Shown here one piece after another: positions 22,450 through 29,237 of a stretch of DNA of 29,237 nucleotides (its first letter is position 1; every line of letters starts with the position of its first letter). Source of the stretch: an uncultured Collinsella sp. GTDB taxonomy: Bacteria; Actinomycetota; Coriobacteriia; Coriobacteriales; Coriobacteriaceae. The position numbers were made by a program, and so were the translations under genes. Below the pieces are notes generated by a model that made no database searches, was not told the origin of the DNA, and saw only the letters and a list, made by a program, of their open reading frames with translations. The stretch spans positions 1 through 29,237 of the forward strand of contig UQMD01000025.1 in the NCBI GenBank assembly GCA_900542155.1, read 5' to 3'.

Positions 22450-23721
22450 GTGAACACAAACGCCTCCTATGACGTCTTGGTAATCGGCGGCGGGGCCTCG
22501 GGTCTCGCCGCCGCCATTACGGCCGCACGCGCAGGCAAAAGCGTCTGCATCGTTGAGCGCGATGTTGCCTGCGGCCTTAAACTCCTTGCGACCGGCAACG
22601 GCCGCTGCAACCTTTCCAACGAATCAATTGATTTCCAGCGGTACAACCACCCCGAATTCGTCGAATCCGTCATGGGTCCCCAGCCTGATCAGAAGCTCGG
22701 CAGTTTCTTCTCCTCGCTGGGCATCATGACGACCTCCGAGGAGGGCCGGCTGTATCCGCGCTCCCTTCGTGCCGAATCGGTGCGCGATGCGCTTCTCAAC
22801 GCTTGCAATCACCTGGGTATCACCTTGATCTGCGGAGCAAACGTTGCCTCGGCATTCAAAGCTCCCGAGGGCTGGGCACTCCAAATAGACCGTCCCGCGC
22901 GAGCACTCATGGCAAAAAAGCACGATGACCGAAAATCGGAACTCCGCTCGCTTCGGAAGGCGCTCGCCGACACCCCTCACAAGAACGAGACGCTGCAGGC
23001 AAAGGCCGTAATTATCGCTACGGGCGGCAGCCCTGCCGACATCGCGAAGACGTTCAATCTTCCCCTCACACCGCAGCACCCCGTCCTCTGCCCTGTGTCG
23101 GCATCGGTCTTCGGCGACCAGACTGCACTCAAGACACTGGATGGCCTGCGCGTCCGCGCCCGCTTGACGCTCGCCCGCAATCACGAGGAGCTCTGGCGCG
23201 AAGACGGCGAAGTGCTCTTCCGAACCTTTGGCATCTCGGGCGTTGCCGCCTTTAACCTCTCCCGTCGCGTCCAGCGCGGCGACACGATTCTGCTCGACGT
23301 TTTCCCCGACCTCTCCAAAGACGAGTTGCTCGATATGCTCAACCAGCGAGTTGAGCTGCTCGGCGGCTTTTCGCCCCGCGACCCCCGCTGGCTCGACGGC
23401 ATGCTTGCCCCGCAGTTCTCTCACGTTGTCTGCACCGCATTCGAACAGTGCCACCCCGGGTCGCACGACGTCATCCATCTGGTCTCAATCCTCAAGCACT
23501 TTAAGCTGCTCGTCGAGGGAACGACAGAGGAGCGTTCGGCCCAAGTCACACGCGGCGGCGTGCCCATCGAGAGCGTCTCAGCTCCCAACCTCTGCGTGAG
23601 CAACGCGGCAGGCGCCCCACTTTGCATCTGTGGCGAGGCGCTCGACATCGATGCCGATTGCGGCGGTTTCAACCTTGCGTGGGCTTGGATCTCGGGTATT
23701 CGCGCTGCAAGCAGCCTATAG
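22450..23721 (+). CDS. YhiN/HI0933-family FAD-dependent protein (BaiN-like)
   Basis: A flavoprotein of the COG2081/HI0933 group. The 423-residue protein starts with a dinucleotide-binding fold, DVLVIGGGASGLAAA (8-22), followed by the family-specific KLLATGNGRCNLSN (44-57), a second nucleotide contact AVIIATGGSPAD, and the C-terminal FAD segment NLAWAWISG. A charged stretch around residues 150-178 (AKKHDDRKSELRSLRKAL) appears to be an insertion, a judgement from memory of the family. Members include YhiN and BaiN, the latter tied to bile acid dehydroxylation in clostridia, but that role cannot be transferred by similarity alone. The GTG at 22450 abuts the mrp stop with GAGG upstream. Substrate unknown. 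Confidence 0.88.
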   Translation: MNTNASYDVLVIGGGASGLAAAITAARAGKSVCIVERDVACGLKLLATGNGRCNLSNESIDFQRYNHPEFVESVMGPQPDQKLGSFFSSLGIMTTSEEGRLYPRSLRAESVRDALLNACNHLGITLICGANVASAFKAPEGWALQIDRPARALMAKKHDDRKSELRSLRKALADTPHKNETLQAKAVIIATGGSPADIAKTFNLPLTPQHPVLCPVSASVFGDQTALKTLDGLRVRARLTLARNHEELWREDGEVLFRTFGISGVAAFNLSRRVQRGDTILLDVFPDLSKDELLDMLNQRVELLGGFSPRDPRWLDGMLAPQFSHVVCTAFEQCHPGSHDVIHLVSILKHFKLLVEGTTEERSAQVTRGGVPIESVSAPNLCVSNAAGAPLCICGEALDIDADCGGFNLAWAWISGIRAASSL

Positions 23722-23731
23722 CCGCGCAGTC

Positions 23732-23737
23732 TATAAT
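23732..23737 (+). promoter_or_regulatory. Perfect -10 TATAAT between the two flavoprotein genes
   Basis: TATAAT lies 10 bases after the upstream stop codon. I see no good -35 at 16-18 bases, since that position falls in coding sequence. If it is used, transcription would start just before the hairpin at 23751 and the leader would be about 57 bases. Confidence 0.4.
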
Positions 23738-23750
23738 CAAAACGCATTCG

Positions 23751-23782
23751 GGCCGTCTGGGACACCGGGCGGCCTCTTTCTT
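23751..23782 (+). terminator. Rho-independent terminator or attenuator before the second flavoprotein gene
   Basis: GGCCGTCTGG (23751-23760) pairs with CCGGGCGGCC (23765-23774) with two G-T wobbles and a GACA tetraloop, followed by TCTTTCTT. The ribosome site AAGGAG of the next gene begins 7 bases later. It could end the mrp transcript or attenuate read-through. Confidence 0.7.
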
Positions 23783-23800
23783 GCATCTAAGGAGACCTCG

Positions 23801-25441
23801 ATGATCGAAATCACCCAAGTCCACGCGTCACTCGATGAGGCCGGCGATGAAAAAACTTGCCTCATCGTTGGCAAGCGAGTCGCCAAGCGCGTCCTACGTT
23901 GCAAGGACTCCGAGATCAAGTCCATCGAGCTTCACCGCAAGTCCATCGATGCCCGCAAAAAACGAGACGTTCATTTCATCCTGAGCTTTCGTGTTGAGCT
24001 GACGAGCCCAGACATCGAGCAGACAGTGCTCGGCAGCGTGGCCGAGCGCGACCGCTCACGCGTGCGCACGATAGACGACAATGAGCCTTCATTCCCCTCC
24101 CCCGTTTCCGACGCACCCAAAGAGCGCCCTGTCGTCGTCGGTGCCGGATGCGCTGGCCTTTTCGCCGCCCTGACCCTTGCCGAAGCAGGTCTTAAGCCCT
24201 TGCTCATCGAGCGCGGCGACCCGGCACTTCGCCGCTCGCAGGCAATCGACCTCTTTCTAAAGGAGCGCATCCTCGACCCCGAGAGCAATATCCAGTTTGG
24301 CCTGGGCGGCGCGGGGACCTTCTCGGACGGCAAGCTCAATACGGGAACCAAAAATCCCGCCCATCGCCTGATTCTTGAGACCTTCGTCGAAGCGGGCTCA
24401 CCTCGCGACATCCTGTGGGACGCCAAGCCGCACATTGGCTCCGACATCCTCCCCACCGTCGTCACCAACATTTCTCAGCGCATCGAGCAGCTCGGTGGAA
24501 CCGTCCGCTACCGAACAAAGCTCGTCAATATTCGAACCGATGGATCTGGCGCCATCACCGGCGTCGATGTCCAACCATCCCAAGAAACCGCAGGCGAGAC
24601 AATCGCCACAAAGCACCTCATTCTCGCCTGCGGCCATTCCGCCCGCGACGTATTCGAGCTTCTCAAAAAACATAACGTTGCCCTTGCGCAAAAGACCTTT
24701 GCCATGGGTGTGCGCATCGAGCATCCACAGCGCGACATCGACCATGCCCAATATGGCCCTTCGGCGGGGCACCCGGCACTCGGAGCAGCCCCCTACAAGC
24801 TTGTCGCCCATCTCCCCAACGGCCGCAGCGTGTTCTCGTTTTGTATGTGCCCCGGCGGACAGGTTGTCGCGGCTTCTTCCGAGCAGGGCCATCTGTGCGT
24901 CAACGGCGCCAGCCTCAATGCCCGCGACGGGCGCAACGCAAATGCCGCCCTACTCGTTAACGTCACACCTGACGACCTTCCCGGCGATGATCCGCTCGCG
25001 GGCATTGAGCTCCAGCGCGCCTGCGAGCGAGCCGCCTATCGCCTGGGTGGCTCCAACTGGAAAGCGCCGGCACAGCTCGTCGGAGATTTCCTTGCGGGGC
25101 GCGCCAGCACGGCGCCCGGAAAGGTAAAACCAACCTATCCACTTGGCGTGACCTGGACGGCGATAGACGATGCCCTCCCGCAGCATATCGTCGAATCGCT
25201 TCGTTTGGGAATCCCTCTGCTCGGCAAAAAACTGCGTGGCTATGACCGTCCCGATGCGGTTCTCACTGGCGTGGAGACGCGTTCGAGCTCCCCGGTCACC
25301 GTCACCCGCGATCGAACATGCCACGCCGCGTCGACCCCGGGTCTTTACCCTTGCGGCGAGGGAGCAGGATATGCCGGCGGCATCATGAGTGCCGCCACTG
25401 ACGGCATCCGTTGCGCTGAGGCGCTGATAGCAGACCTCTAG
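23801..25441 (+). CDS. NAD(P)/FAD-dependent oxidoreductase, COG2509-like
   Basis: Flavoprotein of unknown substrate. The 546-residue protein has an N-terminal domain of about 100 residues (GKRVAKRVLRCKDSEIKSIE) typical of this group, then the FAD fold VVVGAGCAGLFAALTLAEAG (111-130), the family block FGLGGAGTFSDGKLNTGTKN, and the C-terminal FAD-closing GEGAGYAGGIMSAATDGI. ATG 23801 has AAGGAG at 6-base spacing; the frame opens earlier, at 23630, but that part overlaps the previous gene and the hairpin. Neighbours are mrp and another flavoprotein, which hints at redox or Fe-S related work. No direct evidence for a substrate. Confidence 0.9.
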   Translation: MIEITQVHASLDEAGDEKTCLIVGKRVAKRVLRCKDSEIKSIELHRKSIDARKKRDVHFILSFRVELTSPDIEQTVLGSVAERDRSRVRTIDDNEPSFPSPVSDAPKERPVVVGAGCAGLFAALTLAEAGLKPLLIERGDPALRRSQAIDLFLKERILDPESNIQFGLGGAGTFSDGKLNTGTKNPAHRLILETFVEAGSPRDILWDAKPHIGSDILPTVVTNISQRIEQLGGTVRYRTKLVNIRTDGSGAITGVDVQPSQETAGETIATKHLILACGHSARDVFELLKKHNVALAQKTFAMGVRIEHPQRDIDHAQYGPSAGHPALGAAPYKLVAHLPNGRSVFSFCMCPGGQVVAASSEQGHLCVNGASLNARDGRNANAALLVNVTPDDLPGDDPLAGIELQRACERAAYRLGGSNWKAPAQLVGDFLAGRASTAPGKVKPTYPLGVTWTAIDDALPQHIVESLRLGIPLLGKKLRGYDRPDAVLTGVETRSSSPVTVTRDRTCHAASTPGLYPCGEGAGYAGGIMSAATDGIRCAEALIADL

Positions 25442-25467
25442 TGCACGAACTCCCGCGTCCGAATGAC

Positions 25468-25503
25468 ACAGGCCCCGAGCTCCACAGGGAACTCGGGGCC
25501 TGT
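25468..25503. terminator. Bidirectional hairpin terminator between convergent genes
   Basis: ACAGGCCCCGAG (25468-25479) pairs perfectly over 12 bp with CTCGGGGCCTGT (25492-25503) around a 12-base loop. It fills the 65-bp gap between the convergent COG2509 gene and uvrB. Neither side has a long U-run (TTCG on plus, GTCATT on minus). Confidence 0.75.
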
Positions 25504-25506
25504 TCG

Positions 25507-27747
25507 CTACTTCCTGAATCGTGAACCCTGGCGTTTTCTGCCCGAAGCAAAGGTAGAGCCCTTGCGAGCCTGCGAACGCAAACGCTCGATCGTTTCGTCC
25601 TCAGATGCGCCCTCAAGCATCGCCCGAATCTGAACGACGGCATCGCGCAGACGTGCCGCCTCCTCAAAGTCCATGGCGGCGGAAGCGTTACGCATGTCTT
25701 CCTCCATGGTCTCGACGATCCGCACAAGCTCGTCATGCGGCAGCCCTTCCAGCTGCTCGGCAAGCGTCTGTTCTGGCGTCACCGTCTCTGGCACCTCGCC
25801 CTCGCCGTTTTCATCGGGTGTATAGAACGCACCATGGCCCAGAGAGTCGCCCTTCGAGCGTCCCTTGGACCCCACGGTCTTTTCGGCCTCGGCAATAAAG
25901 CTCGAAATGTCGTTGATGGCCTTGCGCACCGTCTTGGGCACAATGCCGTGTTCTTCGTTGTAGGCCATCTGGATCTCACGACGGCGCTGCGTCTCCTCGA
26001 TGGCTTCTTTCATCGAATCGGTCACGACGTCGGCGTACATGATGACCTCGCCGTCGGCATTACGAGCCGCACGGCCAATCGTCTGAATCAGCGAACGGCG
26101 GTTACGCAAGAAACCTTCCTTATCGGCATCGAGAATTGCCACCAGCGAGACCTCGGGAAGATCCAGACCCTCGCGGAGCAGGTTGATGCCAACCAAAACA
26201 TCGATCTTGCCCTCGCGCAACGTTCGCAGAATCTCGACACGGTCCATCGTCGCCGTATCGGAGTGCATGTAGTTGACCTTAATGCCGGCATCGAGCAGGT
26301 GATCGGTCAGATCCTCGGCCATGCGCTTGGTCAGCGTGGTCACCAGCACGCGCTCCTTGCGGGCCACGCGCTCGCGAATCTCGTCCTCAAGATCGTCAAT
26401 CTGGCCTCGGACCGGACGAACGTCGATTTTGGGATCGAGCAGGCCGGTCGGTCGAATAATCTGTTCAACATCGTTTTGACTCACGCGCAACTCATAGTCA
26501 CCCGGCGTGGCCGAAACGTAGATGAACTGCGGGATCCTCGCCTCAAACTCATCGAAGCGAAGCGGACGGTTGTCGAGCGCCGAGGGCAGGCGAAAACCAT
26601 GCTCCACCAGGGTCACCTTACGCGAACGGTCACCTTCGTGCATGCCGCGAATCTGCGGCACCGTCACATGGCTCTCGTCGATGATGCAGAGCATGTCCTT
26701 GGGAAAGTAATCGATCAGGGTAAACGGCGGCTCGCCCGGTTTTCGACCGTCCAGATGACGCGAGTAGTTCTCGATACCGTTACAAAAACCCATGGTCTCG
26801 AGCATCTCGAGATCATAGTCCGTACGCTGCTGCAAACGCTGTGCCTCGAGCAGCTTATCAGTCGCCTTGAGCTCGGCCACACGCTTCTCGCACTCTTCGC
26901 TGATTGATTTCAGAGCCGCTTTGACCTTAGGCTTCTCAGTCACGTAGTGCGAGGCCGGCCACACGGGAATGGCCTCATACTCACGCAGCATCTCGCCGGT
27001 GACCTCGTCAATCTCGGCAATCAGCTCGACCTCGTCGCCAAAGAACTCAAACCGCAACGGGTGCTCGGCATAGGGCGGATACACGTCGACGACATCGCCG
27101 CGCACGCGGAAGGTGCCACGTGCCAAATCATAGTCATTGCGATCGTACTGGATATCGATAAGCGCATGGATAAAGTCATCGCGCTCGAGCGGTACCTTCT
27201 TGTCGACGTTCGGAGCTAGGCCCGCATAGTCCTCGGGAGAACCGATGCCATAGATACACGAGACCGATGCGACGACGATCACATCGCGTCGAGACAGCAG
27301 CGATGCGGTCGCCTGATGTCGCAGCATCTCGACCTCTTCGTTAATCGAGGAATCCTTCTCAATATACGTATCACTCTGCGGTACATATGCCTCGGGCTGA
27401 TAATAGTCGTAGTACGAGACGAAGTAGACCACGGCGTTGTTGGGAAAGAATTCCTTGAGCTCGCTCGCAAGCTGGGCGGCGAGGGTTTTGTTGGGGGCCA
27501 TGACCAGCGTTGGCTTACCGAGAGCTTCGATGGTCTTGGCCATGGTAAAGGTCTTACCCGAACCAGTCACGCCCAGCAAAACCTGATAGCGATCTCCGTC
27601 CCTCACGCCCTGCACAAGCGACTCAATGGCCTTAGGCTGGGAACCAGCGGGCTCGTATGGAGACACGACCTCAAACGGCACCTCAGAGCCCTCAACGCCA
27701 AAACGTTTGAGCTCTCCTCCAACACGCTCAACTTCAAATTCCGCCAT
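25507..27747 (-). CDS. uvrB: Excinuclease ABC subunit B
   Basis: Damage-verifying helicase-like ATPase of nucleotide excision repair, which receives DNA from UvrA and recruits UvrC. The 746-residue protein has Walker A GVTGSGKT (59-66), the beta-hairpin region SYYDYYQPEAYVPQSDTYIE that threads the DNA strand, the DESH box (IIDESHVTVPQIRGM), helicase motifs near VLVGINLLREGLDLPEVSL and QTIGRAARN, and a C-terminal UVR domain (AAMDFEEAARLRDAVVQIRA) for UvrC contact. It is somewhat longer than the usual ~670 residues because of the segment before the UVR domain and a basic tail. TAGGAG 5 bases before the ATG fixes the start. It follows the transglycosylase gene after 51 bases. Confidence 0.98.
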   Translation of the reverse strand: MAEFEVERVGGELKRFGVEGSEVPFEVVSPYEPAGSQPKAIESLVQGVRDGDRYQVLLGVTGSGKTFTMAKTIEALGKPTLVMAPNKTLAAQLASELKEFFPNNAVVYFVSYYDYYQPEAYVPQSDTYIEKDSSINEEVEMLRHQATASLLSRRDVIVVASVSCIYGIGSPEDYAGLAPNVDKKVPLERDDFIHALIDIQYDRNDYDLARGTFRVRGDVVDVYPPYAEHPLRFEFFGDEVELIAEIDEVTGEMLREYEAIPVWPASHYVTEKPKVKAALKSISEECEKRVAELKATDKLLEAQRLQQRTDYDLEMLETMGFCNGIENYSRHLDGRKPGEPPFTLIDYFPKDMLCIIDESHVTVPQIRGMHEGDRSRKVTLVEHGFRLPSALDNRPLRFDEFEARIPQFIYVSATPGDYELRVSQNDVEQIIRPTGLLDPKIDVRPVRGQIDDLEDEIRERVARKERVLVTTLTKRMAEDLTDHLLDAGIKVNYMHSDTATMDRVEILRTLREGKIDVLVGINLLREGLDLPEVSLVAILDADKEGFLRNRRSLIQTIGRAARNADGEVIMYADVVTDSMKEAIEETQRRREIQMAYNEEHGIVPKTVRKAINDISSFIAEAEKTVGSKGRSKGDSLGHGAFYTPDENGEGEVPETVTPEQTLAEQLEGLPHDELVRIVETMEEDMRNASAAMDFEEAARLRDAVVQIRAMLEGASEDETIERLRSQARKGSTFASGRKRQGSRFRK

Positions 27748-27798
27748 GGATACTCCTAACTCATATATCTGCAGTATACGCAGGCGGCAGGCATAGTC

Positions 27799-28380
27799 CT
27801 ATACGAACCGATCGGGATAGAGGGTCTTGTAGCGAACCCAGGCATTATTGACACGAATCAGATACGCCTGCGTCTCGGGAAAGGTGATTGCATTATGAAG
27901 CGAGGTGCTCTGCTGCGCCCATCCGTCGACATTGCCCATGCCGGCGTTATAGGCGGCAATGGCACTGTCAGTCGACCCGTTAAAATACGTTAAAAGATAC
28001 GAAAGATACGCACAGCCAAACTCGATGTTCGTAGCCGGATCGTTAAGGTTGTCGGCCGAATACTCGCCACCATCGACAAGACCCTTGGCAATCATATCCT
28101 GGGCAGTCTCGGGCATCAGCTGCATCAACCCCCGAGCGCCTTGATTCGACTCAGCCTCGGGATCCCAATTCGATTCCGACTTTATGACAGCACACACCAG
28201 ATATGGATCAAGATTGTGCGAAATGCTCGATTGCTTTACATACGCCTCGTAGTCAATTGGATACAAAGGCTTAAAGAAGGCGGCAGGAGCATACGAGTAG
28301 ACGAGCGAAATAAGGCCGAAGACGAACACAACGGCAAGTGGCGCCACGCGATACCACGTAAAGAAACGTGTCTTAGGCAT
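27799..28380 (-). CDS. Membrane-anchored lytic transglycosylase (SLT domain)
   Basis: Predicted to cleave peptidoglycan glycan strands outside the cell membrane. The 193-residue protein has an N-terminal membrane segment (about 13-30, with few charges after MPKTRFFTWYR), then the goose-lysozyme-like SLT domain: VIKSESNWDPEAES with catalytic Glu69, GARGLMQLMPETA (81-93), the IEFGCAYLSYLL helix and AIAAYNAGMGNVDGW. This matches the Slt70/MltC C-terminal family. Its ATG overlaps the coaE stop by 8 bases and has AAGGAGG upstream, so translation is coupled to coaE. A transglycosylase following coaE is often seen in Gram-positives. Whether it acts in growth or secretion is not evident. Confidence 0.93.
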   Translation of the reverse strand: MPKTRFFTWYRVAPLAVVFVFGLISLVYSYAPAAFFKPLYPIDYEAYVKQSSISHNLDPYLVCAVIKSESNWDPEAESNQGARGLMQLMPETAQDMIAKGLVDGGEYSADNLNDPATNIEFGCAYLSYLLTYFNGSTDSAIAAYNAGMGNVDGWAQQSTSLHNAITFPETQAYLIRVNNAWVRYKTLYPDRFV

Positions 28381-29014
28381 CGGCCTCCTCCTTATCCGTT
28401 ACATCCACGAAGCCATGGCGCGCAAGCCATGCATCCAGTTGTTCAAAGAGCGAATTATCGCCTGCCGCATTATCGATTACCGCCGTAGCGAGATGGCAAA
28501 GCGAAGCCTCATCAGGTTGGCATGCAGAGCGAGCATCAAAATCAGAGGACTCCATACCACGATGAATGGCACGCACGCGACGAACTGCCAAAGGGGCACT
28601 GATAACCAGAATTTCATCAGCCATGCCAAAAGCATCCTCAAACCCAGTCGGGGCAGAAACCTCGACAACCGCAAAGGGATAACGGGGGGACGAAACCGTG
28701 CAGCAAACCGGATCAAGAATCCTCAGTGACAGCTGTTCGATGAGAACCGGATGAACGATGCCGTTGAGCCGCGCAACTGTATCAGGAGAGGCGAAAGCTC
28801 GAGCAGCGAGGACATCGCGGCGAATGCCGCCCTCCCCGTCTAGAATGTCCCAACCGAATTCTTCGGCGAGGGCATTGACGATATCGGAGTCTGGCACATA
28901 CAGCGATTTGGCAAGCTCGTCCAGATCGATAAGCATGGCGCCATGAGATTCGAGATAGCGGCAGGCAGTAGACTTACCCGAAGCAATATTGCCCAAGACA
29001 AATACGGTAAACAT
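28373..29014 (-). CDS. coaE: Dephospho-CoA kinase
   Basis: Last step of coenzyme A synthesis: ATP-dependent phosphorylation of dephospho-CoA. The 213-residue protein has the P-loop GNIASGKST (8-16), IDLDELAKSLY (the acceptor-site Asp region, about 29-39), a helical lid, LNGIVHPVL (a family marker, with the usual HP pair), VVEVSAPTGFEDAF, and ISAPLAVRRVRAIHRG. The usual PLLFE-type strand is replaced by VEVSAPTGFED, and the ~50 C-terminal residues are divergent, so this is a somewhat unusual member. ATG 29014 has AGGGAGG at 5-base spacing; a TTG one codon earlier is less likely. It precedes an SLT gene and uvrB, the actinobacterial order. Confidence 0.92.
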   Translation of the reverse strand: MFTVFVLGNIASGKSTACRYLESHGAMLIDLDELAKSLYVPDSDIVNALAEEFGWDILDGEGGIRRDVLAARAFASPDTVARLNGIVHPVLIEQLSLRILDPVCCTVSSPRYPFAVVEVSAPTGFEDAFGMADEILVISAPLAVRRVRAIHRGMESSDFDARSACQPDEASLCHLATAVIDNAAGDNSLFEQLDAWLARHGFVDVTDKEEADA

Positions 29015-29042
29015 CAAGCCCTCCCTAACGCCAATGGGAGTT

Positions 29043-29048
29043 ATTATC
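29043..29048 (-). promoter_or_regulatory. Weak candidate -10 box for coaE
   Basis: Minus-strand GATAAT, 29 bases before the coaE ATG, in an AT-rich stretch downstream of the terminator. No good -35 is present at the normal distance. The terminator upstream implies that coaE has its own promoter in the 29015-29130 stretch, which shows no other structure. Confidence 0.3.
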
Positions 29049-29130
29049 GCGCAAATACAAAAGAAGGACTCAAAATACAGCCAAACAGTAAGACAAGCTA
29101 AACGAAGGCGAGTTTGTTAGATCAGGCTTT

Positions 29131-29172
29131 AAACGCAAAAGAAGGGGGAGGCCGCGAGGCCTCCCCCTTCTT
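29131..29172 (-). terminator. Strong Rho-independent terminator ahead of coaE
   Basis: AAGAAGGGGGAGGCC (29139-29153) pairs perfectly over 15 bp with its complement at 29158-29172, closing on GCGA (plus strand) or TCGC (minus strand). On the minus strand TTTTGCGTTT follows. It ends the gene whose last codons lie at the window edge and is the strongest terminator in the window. Confidence 0.9.
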
Positions 29173-29237
29173 CAAGTCTTGCGACGGCTCGGTGCCGTCC
29201 ACCGGTCAGCGGCGCCCTGGCCTCCCACGGGCTGGCC
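29172..29237 (-). CDS. C-terminal end of an unidentified protein (possibly ribosomal protein S1)
   Basis: An open frame enters from the right edge on the minus strand and reads GQPVGGQGAADRWTAPSRRK-T, then TGA at 29172-29174, the last stop before the strong terminator. The stop overlaps the base of the terminator stem, a normal arrangement. The Gly/Gln-rich, basic-ending tail has no domain. In many actinobacteria rpsA lies directly upstream of coaE, so S1 is a reasonable guess by synteny only. A second frame also stays open here, so the call is uncertain. Confidence 0.35.
   Translation of the reverse strand, partial: GQPVGGQGAADRWTAPSRRKT

Noticed and set aside
29173..29237. Possible structured RNA (GACGGC/GCCGTC hairpin) at the right edge
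   Set aside because: Only 65 bases are visible and one frame ends cleanly in TGA before a terminator, so a protein C-terminus is simpler; no known RNA family motif recognised.
1..29237. CRISPR array, tRNA, insertion sequence, phage or toxin-antitoxin module
   Set aside because: No regularly spaced repeats, no tRNA-like cloverleaf, no transposase, integrase or terminal inverted repeats, and no small paired genes with typical motifs were found on either strand.

Overview
The window looks like a chromosomal segment of a moderately GC-rich Coriobacteriia actinobacterium, most likely Collinsella or a close relative. This rests on WhiA next to RapZ and gap, a coaE-uvrB linkage of the actinobacterial rpsA-coaE-uvrB type, a fused DppC-DppD transporter protein and strong GC-ending codon bias. 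The genus is inferred from gene content; no database search was possible. I see no tRNA, rRNA, CRISPR array, insertion sequence, prophage or plasmid feature. Nearly all genes lie on the minus strand; only three (mrp and two flavoprotein genes) are on the plus strand.

Right end to left end of the minus strand: the last 22 codons of an unidentified gene (perhaps rpsA) end at a very strong terminator. Then come coaE and a lytic transglycosylase (8-nt overlap) and uvrB. uvrB converges with the plus-strand group mrp, a YhiN/BaiN-like flavoprotein and a COG2509-like flavoprotein. Divergent from mrp is uvrA, followed by its own terminator and then a compact ybaK-murJ-uvrC operon. All three nucleotide excision repair genes (uvrA, uvrB, uvrC) therefore sit within about 14 kb.

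From 13224 down to 2867 lies a nine-gene catabolic operon: a Dpp-family substrate-binding lipoprotein, a permease, a permease-ATPase fusion, a second ATPase, two tandem AXE1-type esterase paralogues (the second without its catalytic serine), a NanA/DapA-family lyase, a ROK-family ManNAc kinase and NanE epimerase. The coherent reading is uptake of sialic acid, removal of O-acetyl groups, cleavage to ManNAc and pyruvate, phosphorylation, and epimerisation to GlcNAc-6-phosphate. No sialidase, nagA, nagB or regulator gene is in the window. The promoter region carries a perfect 9-bp inverted repeat and three copies of a GTATRTATCG-like decamer. Strong GC-rich hairpins lie at several gene junctions, and a Rho-independent terminator ends the operon just before rapZ.

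At the left end, rapZ and whiA are followed by gap (cut by the window edge). The nan operon therefore separates uvrC from rapZ-whiA-gap, and yvcK, often found between rapZ and whiA, is absent here. The other standout is MurJ, whose long cytoplasmic N-terminal tail has three copies of a [DG]-E-T-A-V-[FY]-L motif that resembles the Ser/Thr-kinase phosphorylation and FHA-docking motif of GarA/OdhI.
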